Origin: Candidatus Freyarchaeota archaeon
GTDB lineage: Archaea > Asgardarchaeota > Jordiarchaeia > Jordiarchaeales > Jordiarchaeaceae
Length of the DNA stretch: 64,000 bases
Assembly (NCBI GenBank): GCA_030587365.1
Contig: JAUQZE010000003.1
Location: 277,636-341,635, forward strand
Reading direction: 5' to 3'
Shown here: positions 9,601-18,217 of the stretch, one piece after another
Numbering within the stretch: the stretch's first letter is position 1
Layout of the letters: each line of letters starts with the position of its first letter
Notes under the pieces: generated by a model
Database searches by the model: none
What the model saw: only the letters and a program-made list of their open reading frames with translations
Told to the model about the DNA's origin: nothing
Made by a program: the position numbers and the translations under genes

Positions 9601-11644
9601 ATAGTCCGGCATTACTTGTAATTCTGGAGAGTTCAAGTACCGCCCCTATCATCTTGGGATTGAGGTACGCATAGTGAATTAGAGCTTCCAAGAGGGCTTC
9701 AAAATATGGGGCGTACCCGGTTTGAGACCAGGTGTTTACCTCTATAATCCGTTTTTTGGTGAACTCTTTTTTGAAGAGTGCCTCCAAGGGTGTTTCGATT
9801 TTTCTTCCTAGTTGCAGAATCGCGGCGTCCACCAGCATAGCACCCAGACAGCAGGCGGCGATCTCGCCCTGTTGCAGTACTCTCACCTTAAGGGTAGCCT
9901 TTTCTCCTGGACGGTAGTTGCTCTTATCACTCTCTAAATGAACCTTGAGCTCTTTTCCCTCAGGGTTAACGTAAACCGTTCTCTCGTTTTTCTCCAGAAC
10001 CCCATTTGACCTGAAGGCATATGCGACGAGGTTTACTCTGCCCCACATTTTGCTCGTAACGGGGATCTGAAACTCTGCTTCTCTCTTCTCCATAAGAGTT
10101 GCGATTCTTTGAATTACGTTCTCCTTTTCCACATCCAAGTAGATTGGCATGTCCCTTCTTTCGGCGGTTGCGTTTAAGCGTATAATATCGCCCATTTTAT
10201 AGCTTGAGGAGTCCACACGTGTGCTTAGCCAAACCTTAGCAGTCTTCTCCTGCTCTTTTTCCTTGAGCTCCGCTTTTTGTACGGTTAGTCCCCAGCGCAT
10301 TGTTTGGGACTCTCCGAGCTTTTCGGACTCTATTTCCAAGTTTATGTCAAAGTTTTTCTTTTTCTCCGTGGGATAGTCAATTTCGAAGTTTAGGGGAAGC
10401 CTACCTTCATCATCTGTTTTTCCCATCTTGAATTTTGCATGATGCTTAAGTTCGGTGTCGTTAATCGAAGCTAACACAGTACAGTCGGGTAGGGGTTTGG
10501 TTTTGCCCTCCAAAGCAGGAATCTCGGTTTTCAGGGTTATTTCTGCCTGCTGCCCGGGCTCAATGCTTTCCGCCATTTCCACCTTTACTCTTAGTACCTT
10601 TTTCAGAGTCGAAATTTCCAGAGTTTTAGCTGCTTCGCGTTTTAACTCATCTTTTACTGTAACCTTAATTTTGGATTCTCCTTCCTTTACGGGGGGAACT
10701 TTGAATCGGTACTCGTATTCACCTTCGCTGCTGGTTTCTCCGTAAGTTTGTAGAATGGAGTTACCTTCGGGAGAAAGTATTTCTAGTAAAACTTGGCCGC
10801 CTTTCACTGGTGAACCGTAAAAGTAGGTTGACTTTAGTTTGAGCTTGAAGTCTTCTCCGATTTTCAGGTATTCGGGTTCACACTCCACTTTTAACTCTAT
10901 GTCCGGGGGTTTGTACCTCATAATGGTGAGCGTTTTCTCCGCGTCGTAGCCGTTGATGGAAACATGGAGCTTATACTGACCTTCCAGAGCTTCCTCAGCG
11001 ATGGGGATTTGGAGTTCTCCGACACCGAACTGGGGATTACAGGAAATCTCTCTTAGAAGCACCTTGTTGCTTTGGGGATCAATCAGCGATACAGTAATGT
11101 TTTCTCCGCTCGGCTGGAAAGAGCTTCCGACCATTTTCCACAGTAAGAACCGAACCAGTATTTTCTGTCCGGGCATGTACCAGTCGCGATCGGTGAGCAC
11201 GTAGCATACATATTCAGCCCTTTTTCCAGCTAAATCGAGAATGCACGTTTTCTCTTTTCCTTTGGTAATCGCCTTTACTTCGTAGGATTTTTTTTCTGAG
11301 GGAAGAACAAACTCTAATGAGCCAAGACTGTTCGTCTGCCCCTCGAAAACCAAGTGGCCATCTGTAGTGAAAGTAACCTCACATTGAAGGGGGTTAAACT
11401 TTTCGTCCATACAGATTATACGGCCAGAAACTGTCTCTCCTTCATCGAACTCCTGATTCATTCGGATGAATATTAGGGGTGGCTTAGCCAAATCCGCAAT
11501 TTGCTGAATCAGGCTCTGTATTTTATCCACATCTATGGTGGATATTTGGCTCAGAACGTTTTTTCCTCTTTTGTCGTTCTCATCGATGCGGAGGAGGATT
11601 TCGAGATTCTCACTTGTTTTTATCACCATAGGAAACCCGACCAT
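6677..11644 (-). CDS. Alpha-2-macroglobulin-like thioester protein carrying an actin N-terminal segment
   Basis: 1655 aa. Residues 1-600 are a series of beta-rich macroglobulin (MG) domains. Residues ~600-645 match the MG domain preceding the bait region. Residues ~650-845 are a helical insertion. Residues 846-901 are an actin N-terminus, and 902-936 a Gly/Ala/Pro/Thr-rich linker. MG7-like sequence follows (VRFRFPETSLWIPYLESEG), then the thioester motif YPHGCVEQ (Cys1191, Gln1194) with the alpha/alpha-toroid TED, and a C-terminal beta domain. The usual family role is covalent protease trapping outside the cell. Here no signal peptide or lipobox is visible (the N-terminus is MVGFPMVIKTSENLEILLRI), so it may act in the cytosol. 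First gene of a three-gene operon; the region upstream of 11644 is AT-rich and the leader is probably short. One continuous frame, so the actin segment is not a frameshift artefact. Confidence 0.85.
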   Translation of the reverse strand: MVGFPMVIKTSENLEILLRIDENDKRGKNVLSQISTIDVDKIQSLIQQIADLAKPPLIFIRMNQEFDEGETVSGRIICMDEKFNPLQCEVTFTTDGHLVFEGQTNSLGSLEFVLPSEKKSYEVKAITKGKEKTCILDLAGKRAEYVCYVLTDRDWYMPGQKILVRFLLWKMVGSSFQPSGENITVSLIDPQSNKVLLREISCNPQFGVGELQIPIAEEALEGQYKLHVSINGYDAEKTLTIMRYKPPDIELKVECEPEYLKIGEDFKLKLKSTYFYGSPVKGGQVLLEILSPEGNSILQTYGETSSEGEYEYRFKVPPVKEGESKIKVTVKDELKREAAKTLEISTLKKVLRVKVEMAESIEPGQQAEITLKTEIPALEGKTKPLPDCTVLASINDTELKHHAKFKMGKTDDEGRLPLNFEIDYPTEKKKNFDINLEIESEKLGESQTMRWGLTVQKAELKEKEQEKTAKVWLSTRVDSSSYKMGDIIRLNATAERRDMPIYLDVEKENVIQRIATLMEKREAEFQIPVTSKMWGRVNLVAYAFRSNGVLEKNERTVYVNPEGKELKVHLESDKSNYRPGEKATLKVRVLQQGEIAACCLGAMLVDAAILQLGRKIETPLEALFKKEFTKKRIIEVNTWSQTGYAPYFEALLEALIHYAYLNPKMIGAVLELSRITSNAGLYPPKERSSTEEKMIELIRETAEKNREKNKKTLIYNILQHLAKSTIILEGAEIIIRAAEPEISKISDKELELYRSIIADIQKAQKEGLITDLQKEQLLLKVHEAALNVAFTRSSPLTLELRKQLDQMLETGVKEKKAVEELIEKVDLKFKPLKKLSPEELKEPKGKSLVLELGTELSKIGYAGEDTPHSVLPTLIGYPKYTSIMTDAEHYTREYYIGEEALNLGAGGMPTRTTSSGAAAHRGLGETPPAPGAAPERKLYSIGIDSTKVKEMYGKIYYKGGGSTEVAGIPSPMVSVRFRFPETSLWIPYLESEGESEIETVLPDQITSHELTVFASTRDCEAGMGTHRVTVKQEFFAQLDIPPVLTHGDRIQLGVILTNLTDEDLVCEVNLNSERSLLKIEATQNEILVPANGMVRLDFMLHAEKPGEDLLIIESVTPKYVDIVRKEVKINPKGEPHIFRQTGIILEDQVLTVSPAVPQEAIYYRAYLTLVPGYQMGCIDGLESIIDYPHGCVEQTMSRFLPNIAVFQLLRERSRITQKFQQKVYDMVTVGVQQLIRLKHTDGGWGWWENDTSDPFLTAHVLFGLAYTINAGFFVDQKLLTDAISFLENTMTPQGFWQSRSRNPEFTTAYVTRAMLEAKKAGIPIKPEILNNTLGFLLSKATPSSDIINDPYLIAHILIAMIEGGFSPERNELQFLVERLQMLAQSKEGQIYWKKGSALAGDVESTAYATMALHMAGVDPVTVQSALNYIVANRASSGGWSTTSDTLASVLCLQRCAKGEKANYAVKATLNGNLLGEYDVNDDTLESVVYDMRNISLKLEADNEVTLEKKGEGLLVYDLTVKAWYPKEYLLKPETLTVTRNFDSKKVTQSGSVKVKINISSTQKQGMLVIEETIPAGFLVFEASLEKLLKENKIAAYKLTSEKLFLYLQELEGSINLTYQMIATKAGAVIAKETVVYPMYDVEQRANSTVIKLEIQ
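8942..9109 (-). other. Actin N-terminal segment embedded in the macroglobulin-like gene
   Basis: Codons ~846-901 of the macroglobulin-like gene. SKIGYAGEDTPHSVLPTLIG aligns with actin [20 protein letters not shown], and YYIGEEA with SYVGDEA; about 55 residues in all, matching actin residues ~6-59. The phosphate-1 loop reads LELGTELSK where actin has VDNGSGMCK, so Asp11 becomes Glu and Gly15 becomes Glu. It ends just before the point at which the separate actin-like product (4728-5636) begins, so the two pieces are complementary with essentially no overlap. Directly followed by a flexible, bait-like linker. Confidence 0.88.
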
Positions 11645-12190
11645 TAAAATTAAATTTTTATTTAATAATCATGTATATTTTTAATTATTTAAATGTATCT
11701 TTTACCAAAGTTCTATCGTTGATATCATCAATAAAGTCAATGTTGGCTATAACACCGTAATACAATTGAAGTATTATTTTTAACCCATTTCCACAAATTC
11801 TGCAGGGTTCTTTTGAATGCGAGATTCTTCTCAATGCGATGAGCAATACGGTTGTGTTTTTCTTCCCCAACTTCAATTATTCACGTATGATAGGTTCACA
11901 TATAGCAGGCAACGGGGTGGTTGAACCTTTCACATGTCCATTAAATAGATTCTCTAATCCACGAAAAATGGGTTTAAAATATTTTAGTTTAAGAAAAAAA
12001 TAGAAAGTATCCAAAATTAGTTTCACAAAAATTTCCATTAGGTAGCAATTTTGAATAGCTCCCGGTTTGCAGCGGTCTCAATATCTTTAAAAGATAGTTC
12101 ATAAGAATCTTTTTATATCAGCGTGATAAGAGTAATTAGGCCCCATTTTTCGGATTTGCAAGTAAGGATCAACCTTCTTAGGGAGGCTGA
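11645..12190. other. Divergent intergenic region
   Basis: 546 bases between the minus-strand macroglobulin operon and the plus-strand permease. Very AT-rich at 11645-11700 (promoter side of the operon). A 63-codon minus-strand frame at 11685-11876 starts with TTG, has no ribosome site and is not called. TATA-like sequence (CTTTTTATATC, about 12109-12119) and GGGAGG at 12181-12186 serve the permease. Confidence 0.4.
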
Positions 12191-13774
12191 TTGAAGAATA
12201 TGTTCGCCTTAGAAGAAAGTGTGACGAGTCTGCTTATCCCTGATTGGGCTACATATTTCGTGCAGCCGCCGCTTTCAGCCCAGATAGTTTTTAGTGCTAT
12301 TATTATTATTACTTTTGGGTTGATTGCAACTGAGCGTCTTCACAAAACGGTGGCCGCTCTGGGAGGGGCTGTGGCGACGCTGGTTGCGGGCGGGTATTTC
12401 TCTTATGCTTATTCCTGGGTTCCCTTTTTCAAGTATTTTGCCTCTTTGTACTACGAGATGGAAATAGGATTACCGTTCCCCATAGCAGTGTGGCAACCGC
12501 TGTTGTTCTCTTATACCGACGTGTACAAGGAATTTATTGACTGGTCAACCTTGCTCATCATTATTTCCGTTGTTATTATAACTACTGTAGCCAGCCGTTC
12601 CGGACTGTTTGAATACATTATTATTAAAGTGGTCAAATTCAGCGGCGGAGACATTAAAAGACTCTTCATTTACTTGTGGATACTAACATTTCTTCTAACC
12701 ATGTTTTTAAACTGTGATCCCTGCTTCATTATAGTAAGCGTCCTAGTCTTTCAGATATCTAAAATATTGGGCCTCAACCCGAAGCCCTATATACTCGGCA
12801 CAGTGTTCGTGGTTAACGCGGCGAGTTCATCCACAATTATAGGTAGCTTCGTGAACATTCTGGTTTCCGGCCACTATAATCTGGATCCAGCACGTTATCT
12901 CTCCTATCCTACTTTCATCGTGTTAGGATTGCCGTTCGCAGGAATCGGCACGGTAATCGCTCTGTTCTTCGTATTCCGCCACTACAAGGATGCATTTCAG
13001 ATTCCGAAAGAAAAAGAGGAATACCTGAAAATGAGGGAGGGACTGCTCTCTTTCGATGAACGCTCAGTAATGAGAAACCCGAAGATATTCCGACGACTGG
13101 GAATACTGCTCGCAGCAACCATAGCAGGATTCGTTGTGGCAGGTTTAATAAGCTTGCCCTTCTACGTGGTATCACTTGGGTTTGCTTTCGCTTTTCTCTT
13201 TGTAAGCGGTGAAGACACTGAGAAAACCCTACGGGAAGTGGACTGGAGCCTCATATTCTTCTTTATAGGGATATTCATCATAGTAGGTGGCGTGGACAGA
13301 ACCAAAATCCTAGAAAATATGGGTAACAGCCTCGGAAGTCTCATATTCGCCAACACTCCGGCAACAACCATTCTGGTAAGTTCATTCTGTGGAGGACTAT
13401 CCGGAGTGCTCGATAACATTTCTGTGACAACAGCCCTACTCTATGTAACACCCAGCCTATCGTCAACCGCTCTAATAAGCCAAAACCTTGTGATATGGTC
13501 ACTAATATACGGAGCAAACATAGGAGCCAGCCTAACCCCGTTAGGAGGCCTCCCAAATCTGATCGGAGTCAGCGCCTTAGAGAAGGAGGGACACCACGTC
13601 TCCTGGAGAGAATTTATGAAAATCGGAGTGCCCATCACCCTTGTGACCCTCTTTGCCGGAATATTTCTACTGCTGGGATTTTCCCGTATTTTCGGCTGGG
13701 GATTTGACCCCTCAGGACTAATCTCACCCATATCCGAATATCTCTGGAAATTTGACATCACAGCAATAATCTAA
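12191..13774 (+). CDS. ArsB/NhaD-type (ion transporter superfamily) permease
   Basis: 527-aa polytopic membrane protein with about 11-12 hydrophobic segments. The pattern is that of the IT superfamily that includes ArsB, NhaD and citrate carriers: a first half ending in NCDPCFIIVSVLVF and NAASSSTIIGSFVNIL, and a second half with FFFIGIFIIVGGVDRT and GANIGASLTPLGGLPNLIG, the re-entrant loop signatures. Substrate (sodium/proton, arsenite or dicarboxylate) cannot be read from sequence. TTG start chosen because GGGAGG lies 4 bases upstream; an in-frame ATG at 12200 is the alternative. No arsenic regulator nearby. Confidence 0.8.
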   Translation: MKNMFALEESVTSLLIPDWATYFVQPPLSAQIVFSAIIIITFGLIATERLHKTVAALGGAVATLVAGGYFSYAYSWVPFFKYFASLYYEMEIGLPFPIAVWQPLLFSYTDVYKEFIDWSTLLIIISVVIITTVASRSGLFEYIIIKVVKFSGGDIKRLFIYLWILTFLLTMFLNCDPCFIIVSVLVFQISKILGLNPKPYILGTVFVVNAASSSTIIGSFVNILVSGHYNLDPARYLSYPTFIVLGLPFAGIGTVIALFFVFRHYKDAFQIPKEKEEYLKMREGLLSFDERSVMRNPKIFRRLGILLAATIAGFVVAGLISLPFYVVSLGFAFAFLFVSGEDTEKTLREVDWSLIFFFIGIFIIVGGVDRTKILENMGNSLGSLIFANTPATTILVSSFCGGLSGVLDNISVTTALLYVTPSLSSTALISQNLVIWSLIYGANIGASLTPLGGLPNLIGVSALEKEGHHVSWREFMKIGVPITLVTLFAGIFLLLGFSRIFGWGFDPSGLISPISEYLWKFDITAII

Positions 13775-13905
13775 TCCCTGTTCGTGGTATGAAATTTCTC
13801 ATATCTTGGAGCAATTGAACCTTCTCTAATATTTAAAGAAGTAATCAAAGAATTTTTCCTTTTCTGTTTTCTTTTGAATGGGAATGCTTTGGTTTTATAG
13901 ATTTG

Positions 13906-14571
13906 TTATTTTATGGTTACTCTTATGGGTGCGGTCTGGAAAAGGGTGGGATTTCCCTTGTACTGGAGGGAGTGGGTTAGCCCTACTAGCATTATATTCT
14001 CTTTGAAGTTCTCTATGTTTATAGTGAATTCATCTGTAAGAGTGTCTCGAGGTTTGATTTTATAGATTTGTTCAGTAGCTGTTTCATTACCTTCGAGTAG
14101 GAGCATCTCATTATGGTTAAGGTCGGTTACTCGGACTTGGAAGATAGTGTCTCTATTTATTTTTGCTTCGATGGACTTGGATGTTTTGTTTTTCATGAGC
14201 ATTTTCACGGGAATTTCCGTCGATCCATCGTAAAGGGTGCCTTCGGGGAGTTCAAGTCTGAGAAGAATTTCATGATTCCAATAATCCACTATGGCTGTTT
14301 CCTTCGCCGCTTCCTCGTCCTGAATCGTGTTAATTTTGATACCGTTAATTTTCTTTAAACGCTTGGAGAGCCCCTCGACAAAACTCTCGTAGGGTACGGC
14401 ATCCTGACTCCCCATGATAACGACATCTATTAGGTGTGGGGGCATCTCAAAGTAGAAGGAGGTTTTATCGCTTTCCATCTTGTAGTGTCTTATCTCATAG
14501 CCGTAAGACTTTATTGCTTCAATAATCTCGGAATCCCAATCTAAACCAGGCCCAGAAACCATCAAAAACAT
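13906..14571 (-). CDS. Hypothetical protein with C-terminal beta-sandwich (possibly BsuPI-like)
   Basis: 221 aa without signal peptide or membrane segment. Residues 1-85 look alpha/beta; residues ~95-220 are strand-rich (EIPVKMLMKNKTSKSI and GLTHSLQYKGNPTLFQTAPI) in the style of intracellular proteinase inhibitor (BsuPI) or other Ig-like beta-sandwich domains. The resemblance is weak. TAGGAGAC precedes the ATG by about 9 bases. Monocistronic. Function unknown. Confidence 0.6.
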   Translation of the reverse strand: MFLMVSGPGLDWDSEIIEAIKSYGYEIRHYKMESDKTSFYFEMPPHLIDVVIMGSQDAVPYESFVEGLSKRLKKINGIKINTIQDEEAAKETAIVDYWNHEILLRLELPEGTLYDGSTEIPVKMLMKNKTSKSIEAKINRDTIFQVRVTDLNHNEMLLLEGNETATEQIYKIKPRDTLTDEFTINIENFKENIMLVGLTHSLQYKGNPTLFQTAPIRVTIK

Positions 14572-14796
14572 GCTGCCTAGTCTCCTACCATTTTGGTTAA
14601 TTTTTTAAATAATAAAAACTAAGCGTACAAATAATATCTTAGCGGGTTTAAATATTAAAAATGTAATCTCCCCTTTTTTTATTGTCATCCTCATATCTTG
14701 GGCGGTAATTTAATCTTTAGAAGTGCCTTGAAGGAATGTTTTTAAGGGTTTAGTGGAATTCTGGAGCTGTCAATCATTTTTTTGAGGTTTATTAAG

Positions 14797-15000
14797 ATGA
14801 AGGAGTGCAACATCGAAGAAAATCTAAAAAATTGTAAATGCACCTATACCTCTTGCGGCAAAAGAGGCCGGTGCTGTGAATGTCTTCGCAGTCATTGGAG
14901 AAGTGGCGAACTCCCCGGCTGCTTATTTCCATCCGAAATAGAAAAAACGTACGACAGATCGTTAAAAGCCTTCATTGATTATTACAAAGACCGCGTGTAA
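14797..15000 (+). CDS. Small Cys-rich protein, DUF6485-like
   Basis: 67 aa with the pattern ECNIEENLKNCKCTYTSCGK followed by GRCCECL, seven Cys in the first ~40 residues, likely a metal-binding knuckle. Matches the short DUF6485-type proteins common in archaea and anaerobic bacteria as I remember them. The ATG at 14797 is chosen over an in-frame TTG at 14782 because GAGGT (14784-14788) is then correctly spaced. Role unknown. Confidence 0.7.
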   Translation: MKECNIEENLKNCKCTYTSCGKRGRCCECLRSHWRSGELPGCLFPSEIEKTYDRSLKAFIDYYKDRV

Positions 15001-15078
15001 CGTATGTTTCAGTTTGGTGGGTGTCTTTTTTCTCGCTTTGCAGAAAGCGCCATGGTTCTCGTGTTAGTTTTTCATTTT

Positions 15079-15915
15079 TCAGAGGTCGTATCTGTAGAGT
15101 AGGTAGGGTGTTAGGCTTTGGGGGTTCTCGAATTCTCCTACTTTTGTTCCGCCTACCATGGTGTTTTCAAAGGTTCCGTATATTCCGCCTTCTACCTCCA
15201 TTATTTCTATTTCGTGGTAGGGGTCCACTTCTGATTTTCCGAAGGTTAGTTCGATCTGGGTTATCATTTCCACTTTTTTGGGTAGTAGGCGGGTTTCGTA
15301 ATAGATTAGTTGAGGCTTGAATTCGCCCTCCGGTTTTAGGGAAGGGAATCCCTTAATGAGATAGGTGTAAATGGGCATTCCCCGCTCGTCTTTGTCCGCT
15401 GCGAACAACTGGTAAACCTGTTCGGGTTTTAATTCCTGTTCAGTGAGTGAGGCTCTAATTTTTAGGATTTCCGCTCCCCTACGGGTGACTTTTCCAACTA
15501 TTTTTTTCCCCCTTTTTTCAAGGGAGATTTCAGCCATCTTTTTGGGAAACCCCGCCAGCTCTCTTCCCTGAGCCATCGCCATGTCATTGTCTACAGGCAT
15601 AGCCAGGCAGTAATTTCCGGGCTTCCCCTCAAATTGGGCGTCCAGAAATATTGCAGCCTCACTGTAAGACTGCATCATAGTGGTTTTGGGAAAGTTAGCT
15701 ACGTATGCTAGGCCCAAGGGAATCGGGGGAGGCTCTAGCGGTGGAGGTAGGACCTTTCTTAAAAACTCGGGTGTTGTGAGAAATATTGCGATGAGCATCT
15801 CCGCGTCATAAAACTTGATTCCACCCTGAAATCTTTCGAAGAGCTTTAACATGTCATCATTGGATCTAACAAAATTCATGGCTAATTCCACTCTACTTCT
15901 CCCATTGCGGCCCAA
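15079..15915 (-). CDS. Acetoacetate decarboxylase-family protein
   Basis: 278 aa with the family signature GRELAGFPKK, in which the first Lys corresponds to the Schiff-base lysine of acetoacetate decarboxylase. The beta-barrel pattern continues through IYYETRLLPKKVEMI to the end. Many family members are not true acetoacetate decarboxylases, so substrate is open. The longest start is a TTG at 15915; ATG at 15879 (MNFVRSND) is a reasonable alternative since no strong ribosome site marks the TTG. Isolated gene on the minus strand. Confidence 0.82.
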   Translation of the reverse strand: MGRNGRSRVELAMNFVRSNDDMLKLFERFQGGIKFYDAEMLIAIFLTTPEFLRKVLPPPLEPPPIPLGLAYVANFPKTTMMQSYSEAAIFLDAQFEGKPGNYCLAMPVDNDMAMAQGRELAGFPKKMAEISLEKRGKKIVGKVTRRGAEILKIRASLTEQELKPEQVYQLFAADKDERGMPIYTYLIKGFPSLKPEGEFKPQLIYYETRLLPKKVEMITQIELTFGKSEVDPYHEIEIMEVEGGIYGTFENTMVGGTKVGEFENPQSLTPYLLYRYDL

Positions 15916-16083
15916 AACTAATATAAAATAGATGAGGGTCTTTTTATTTTTTTAGGGATGTTCCTCAGGGTTAGAGACTGAGGAAGGTTGATTAAGAACT
16001 TGCTCCTTGTTATTAGAAGGCAAACACACATTTTTGCTTTTCTCTCTTAATCGTGCATAGAAAGCTCTATAGAAGGCGAATAA

Positions 16084-17193
16084 TTGGAAAGGAGAACGTT
16101 CAACAAGCGTGCCTGTACCGGAATTTTGAAGACTGATTTTCACGACCACTTTCTGTACCGTGTGAAACTGGATGAGTTAAACAAACTCGCCACAAATGCG
16201 GGGTACGAGGTGGTTGAAGAGGTGATTCAGGTAAAAAAACCTACAAGCAACCTTCTCTTCGGAGCGGGGAAGGTGCAGGAAATAAGGGAGCTTATGGAAT
16301 CCCAGGAGATTGACAATTTCATTGTTTATAATAGGCTCTCCTCTATTCAGTTCCTGAATCTCTCCAGACGATTAGAAGTAAATGTAATGGACCGGTACGA
16401 CCTAACCCTTGAAATCTTTGAGGCTAACGCCTCAGACAGTTTATCACTCCTTCAGATTAGATTGGCCAGGATGAGCAAGGAGGCCCCCCTGCGTAAGGTG
16501 ATAGTTTCGAAAAGGTACAAGGAGGAGCACGCCTCTCTGATGGGTAGTGGAGAATATGCGATGCACAGCACTCTAAAATCCTTTACCAAGAGAGAAGCCT
16601 CTATAAAGAAGGAGATAGACCGAATGCTCCGAGAGAAAAAGGTGCAGGTAACGAAAAGAAAGGATGAGGGAGCAAAAATAGTCACCATAGGAGGCTACTA
16701 CAACTCTGGAAAAACAACCCTCTTCAACAGGCTCACCGGAGCAGACAAACCGGTGAGCGGAAAGCCCTTCACAACGCTCTCCGCAAAGTACAAAAAGTGG
16801 CTGGAAAACGAGAAAGTCCTGTTTGTGGACACCATAGGTTTCGTAATCGACCTAGACCCCCGGCTACTGACCGCGTTTGAAATAAACCTAATAGACTTCC
16901 AATACGCCGACCTTCTGGTATTCCTACTTCCAGCAAACGAACCTCCAGATATAGTAGTACTGAAGCTAAGCGAAGGATTAAAGGTACTAGAGACCATCCC
17001 AGTTCAAAAACAGAAAACCACCGTGTTACTAAACAAGATAGACGAAGCAGACAGAGAGAACCTAGACCAAATATTAGACATGACTAGAACCATATTCAAC
17101 TCTGGGAACGAAAACAGAATAATCCCTATATCCGCCAAAACAGGAGAAAACATTGAAAAACTCTCGAAACACATCTCAGAAAGCTTACTTTAG
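16084..17193 (+). CDS. hflX: HflX-like GTPase
   Basis: 369 aa. The N-terminal HflX domain includes the glycine loop (SNLLFGAGKVQEIRE). A coiled linker follows (KKEIDRMLREKKVQ). The GTPase domain has G1 GGYYNSGKTTLF, switch II VDTIGF, G4 NKID and G5 SAKTG. HflX proteins bind the large ribosomal subunit and split or rescue ribosomes. Slightly shorter than bacterial HflX, usual for archaea. The start codon is TTG with only a weak upstream AAGGCG; the N-terminus matches the family so the start is likely near here. Confidence 0.88.
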   Translation: MERRTFNKRACTGILKTDFHDHFLYRVKLDELNKLATNAGYEVVEEVIQVKKPTSNLLFGAGKVQEIRELMESQEIDNFIVYNRLSSIQFLNLSRRLEVNVMDRYDLTLEIFEANASDSLSLLQIRLARMSKEAPLRKVIVSKRYKEEHASLMGSGEYAMHSTLKSFTKREASIKKEIDRMLREKKVQVTKRKDEGAKIVTIGGYYNSGKTTLFNRLTGADKPVSGKPFTTLSAKYKKWLENEKVLFVDTIGFVIDLDPRLLTAFEINLIDFQYADLLVFLLPANEPPDIVVLKLSEGLKVLETIPVQKQKTTVLLNKIDEADRENLDQILDMTRTIFNSGNENRIIPISAKTGENIEKLSKHISESLL

Positions 17194-17288
17194 TGAACCA
17201 AGACTTGTTATAATTTGTTTAAGCATTTCAATCGAAGTATCCAGCCTAATAGTTTCACTGTCTTATCATAGTTCTTAATTTAGTTTAA

Positions 17289-17549
17289 TCATCTTTTGTT
17301 AAGGTTTTTACATTCCCACCAAGGAATATCCAAAACTGCACCTTGGAGTTGATACAAAACACATTTATCTAAAATGCCTCCCTCATTTATCTTTAATTTT
17401 TCATATATTTCTTGTGGGTCAGATTGTTTCATTTGTTCTGGTGTTTTAATCCCAATTGAGTAAAGTCTCTCTGCGGTGATTGGACCAATATTTAGCAGAG
17501 TTTGTAATTTTTTTATTAATTCTTGCTTTTCTTCGTTCATCTCTTTCAA
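17289..17549 (-). CDS. Helix-hairpin-helix protein, Cdd1/pathogenicity-locus family
   Basis: 86 aa. An HhH motif is visible in LLNIGPITAERLYSIGIKTP and the family's C-terminal pattern in DKCVLYQLQGAVLDIPWWE, as in the small Cdd1 (PF11731) proteins. HhH suggests nucleic-acid or protein binding. Second gene of a two-gene operon with the Cys-rich protein 15 bases upstream. Confidence 0.75.
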   Translation of the reverse strand: MKEMNEEKQELIKKLQTLLNIGPITAERLYSIGIKTPEQMKQSDPQEIYEKLKINEGGILDKCVLYQLQGAVLDIPWWECKNLNKR

Positions 17550-17564
17550 CCTCGTTCTTTTCTT

Positions 17565-18104
17565 TTAATCCAAATTAACATTAGCTTTCAAGGCTAAATC
17601 TTTGATAAATGCTTTCAAAATCTTTGCTTTTGATTTGGTATCCGATTTATCTACTTTTTCACTTACAAGTTTTTGGTTTGCTTCTTTTACTGCCTTATTG
17701 ATCAACTCAACGGACATTCTTGCACAGGTCTTACAGTAAAAGCTCATTGATCTCCCTTCATTATAATTCTGGAGTAATCCTTCCAACAATGCTTGTCTTT
17801 CTATTTGTTCTTCTAACCACTTTTCCAAACCAACTTCTTTGATTCGACGTAAATTATCGGCAGCCGGAATCCATTCCGCAACTTTTCTTCTTAAGAAGAT
17901 TTCACAACGAAACACTTCTCCGCATTCGGTACAGGTCTCAAATCCATGCTTTTTTACACAGCAATTCCAAATACTGCACCATGAGTGTTGTTCGCCCAAT
18001 TTGCAACCGACACACCTGCTCGGTGCTTTTGACTGGTACTTGCTACATAACCCACAATATAGCCCGCAGCACCCTATAAGACTCTTTGCTTCATTATTTT
18101 TCAT
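17565..18104 (-). CDS. DUF3795-type Cys-rich protein
   Basis: 179 aa. The first half has many paired cysteines (CCGLYCGLCSKY, CVGCKLGE, CTECGEVFRCE), the DUF3795 pattern, probably a zinc or Fe-S site; a later CKTCARM pair follows. The rest is helical and Lys-rich. AGAAGGG precedes the ATG. Co-transcribed with the Cdd1-like gene, a pairing often seen for these small accessory families. Function unknown. Confidence 0.75.
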   Translation of the reverse strand: MKNNEAKSLIGCCGLYCGLCSKYQSKAPSRCVGCKLGEQHSWCSIWNCCVKKHGFETCTECGEVFRCEIFLRRKVAEWIPAADNLRRIKEVGLEKWLEEQIERQALLEGLLQNYNEGRSMSFYCKTCARMSVELINKAVKEANQKLVSEKVDKSDTKSKAKILKAFIKDLALKANVNLD

Positions 18105-18217
18105 TCTTTACTACCCTTCTGAAGCCGATTGCGTATTAGTACACGAAATTCACATTTTGCCCCACATTTTGGTAGTATATACGATTTTTTACTCATTCTT
18201 TTTATAACCTCCCAACA

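Noticed and set aside
11685..11876. 63-codon minus-strand ORF upstream of the macroglobulin gene with a CRICGNG motif
   Set aside because: TTG start, no ribosome site, AT-rich promoter region, no recognisable family.
15021..15320. Plus-strand ORF of Arg/Leu/Phe-rich composition
   Set aside because: Antisense to the decarboxylase-family gene and compositionally artificial.
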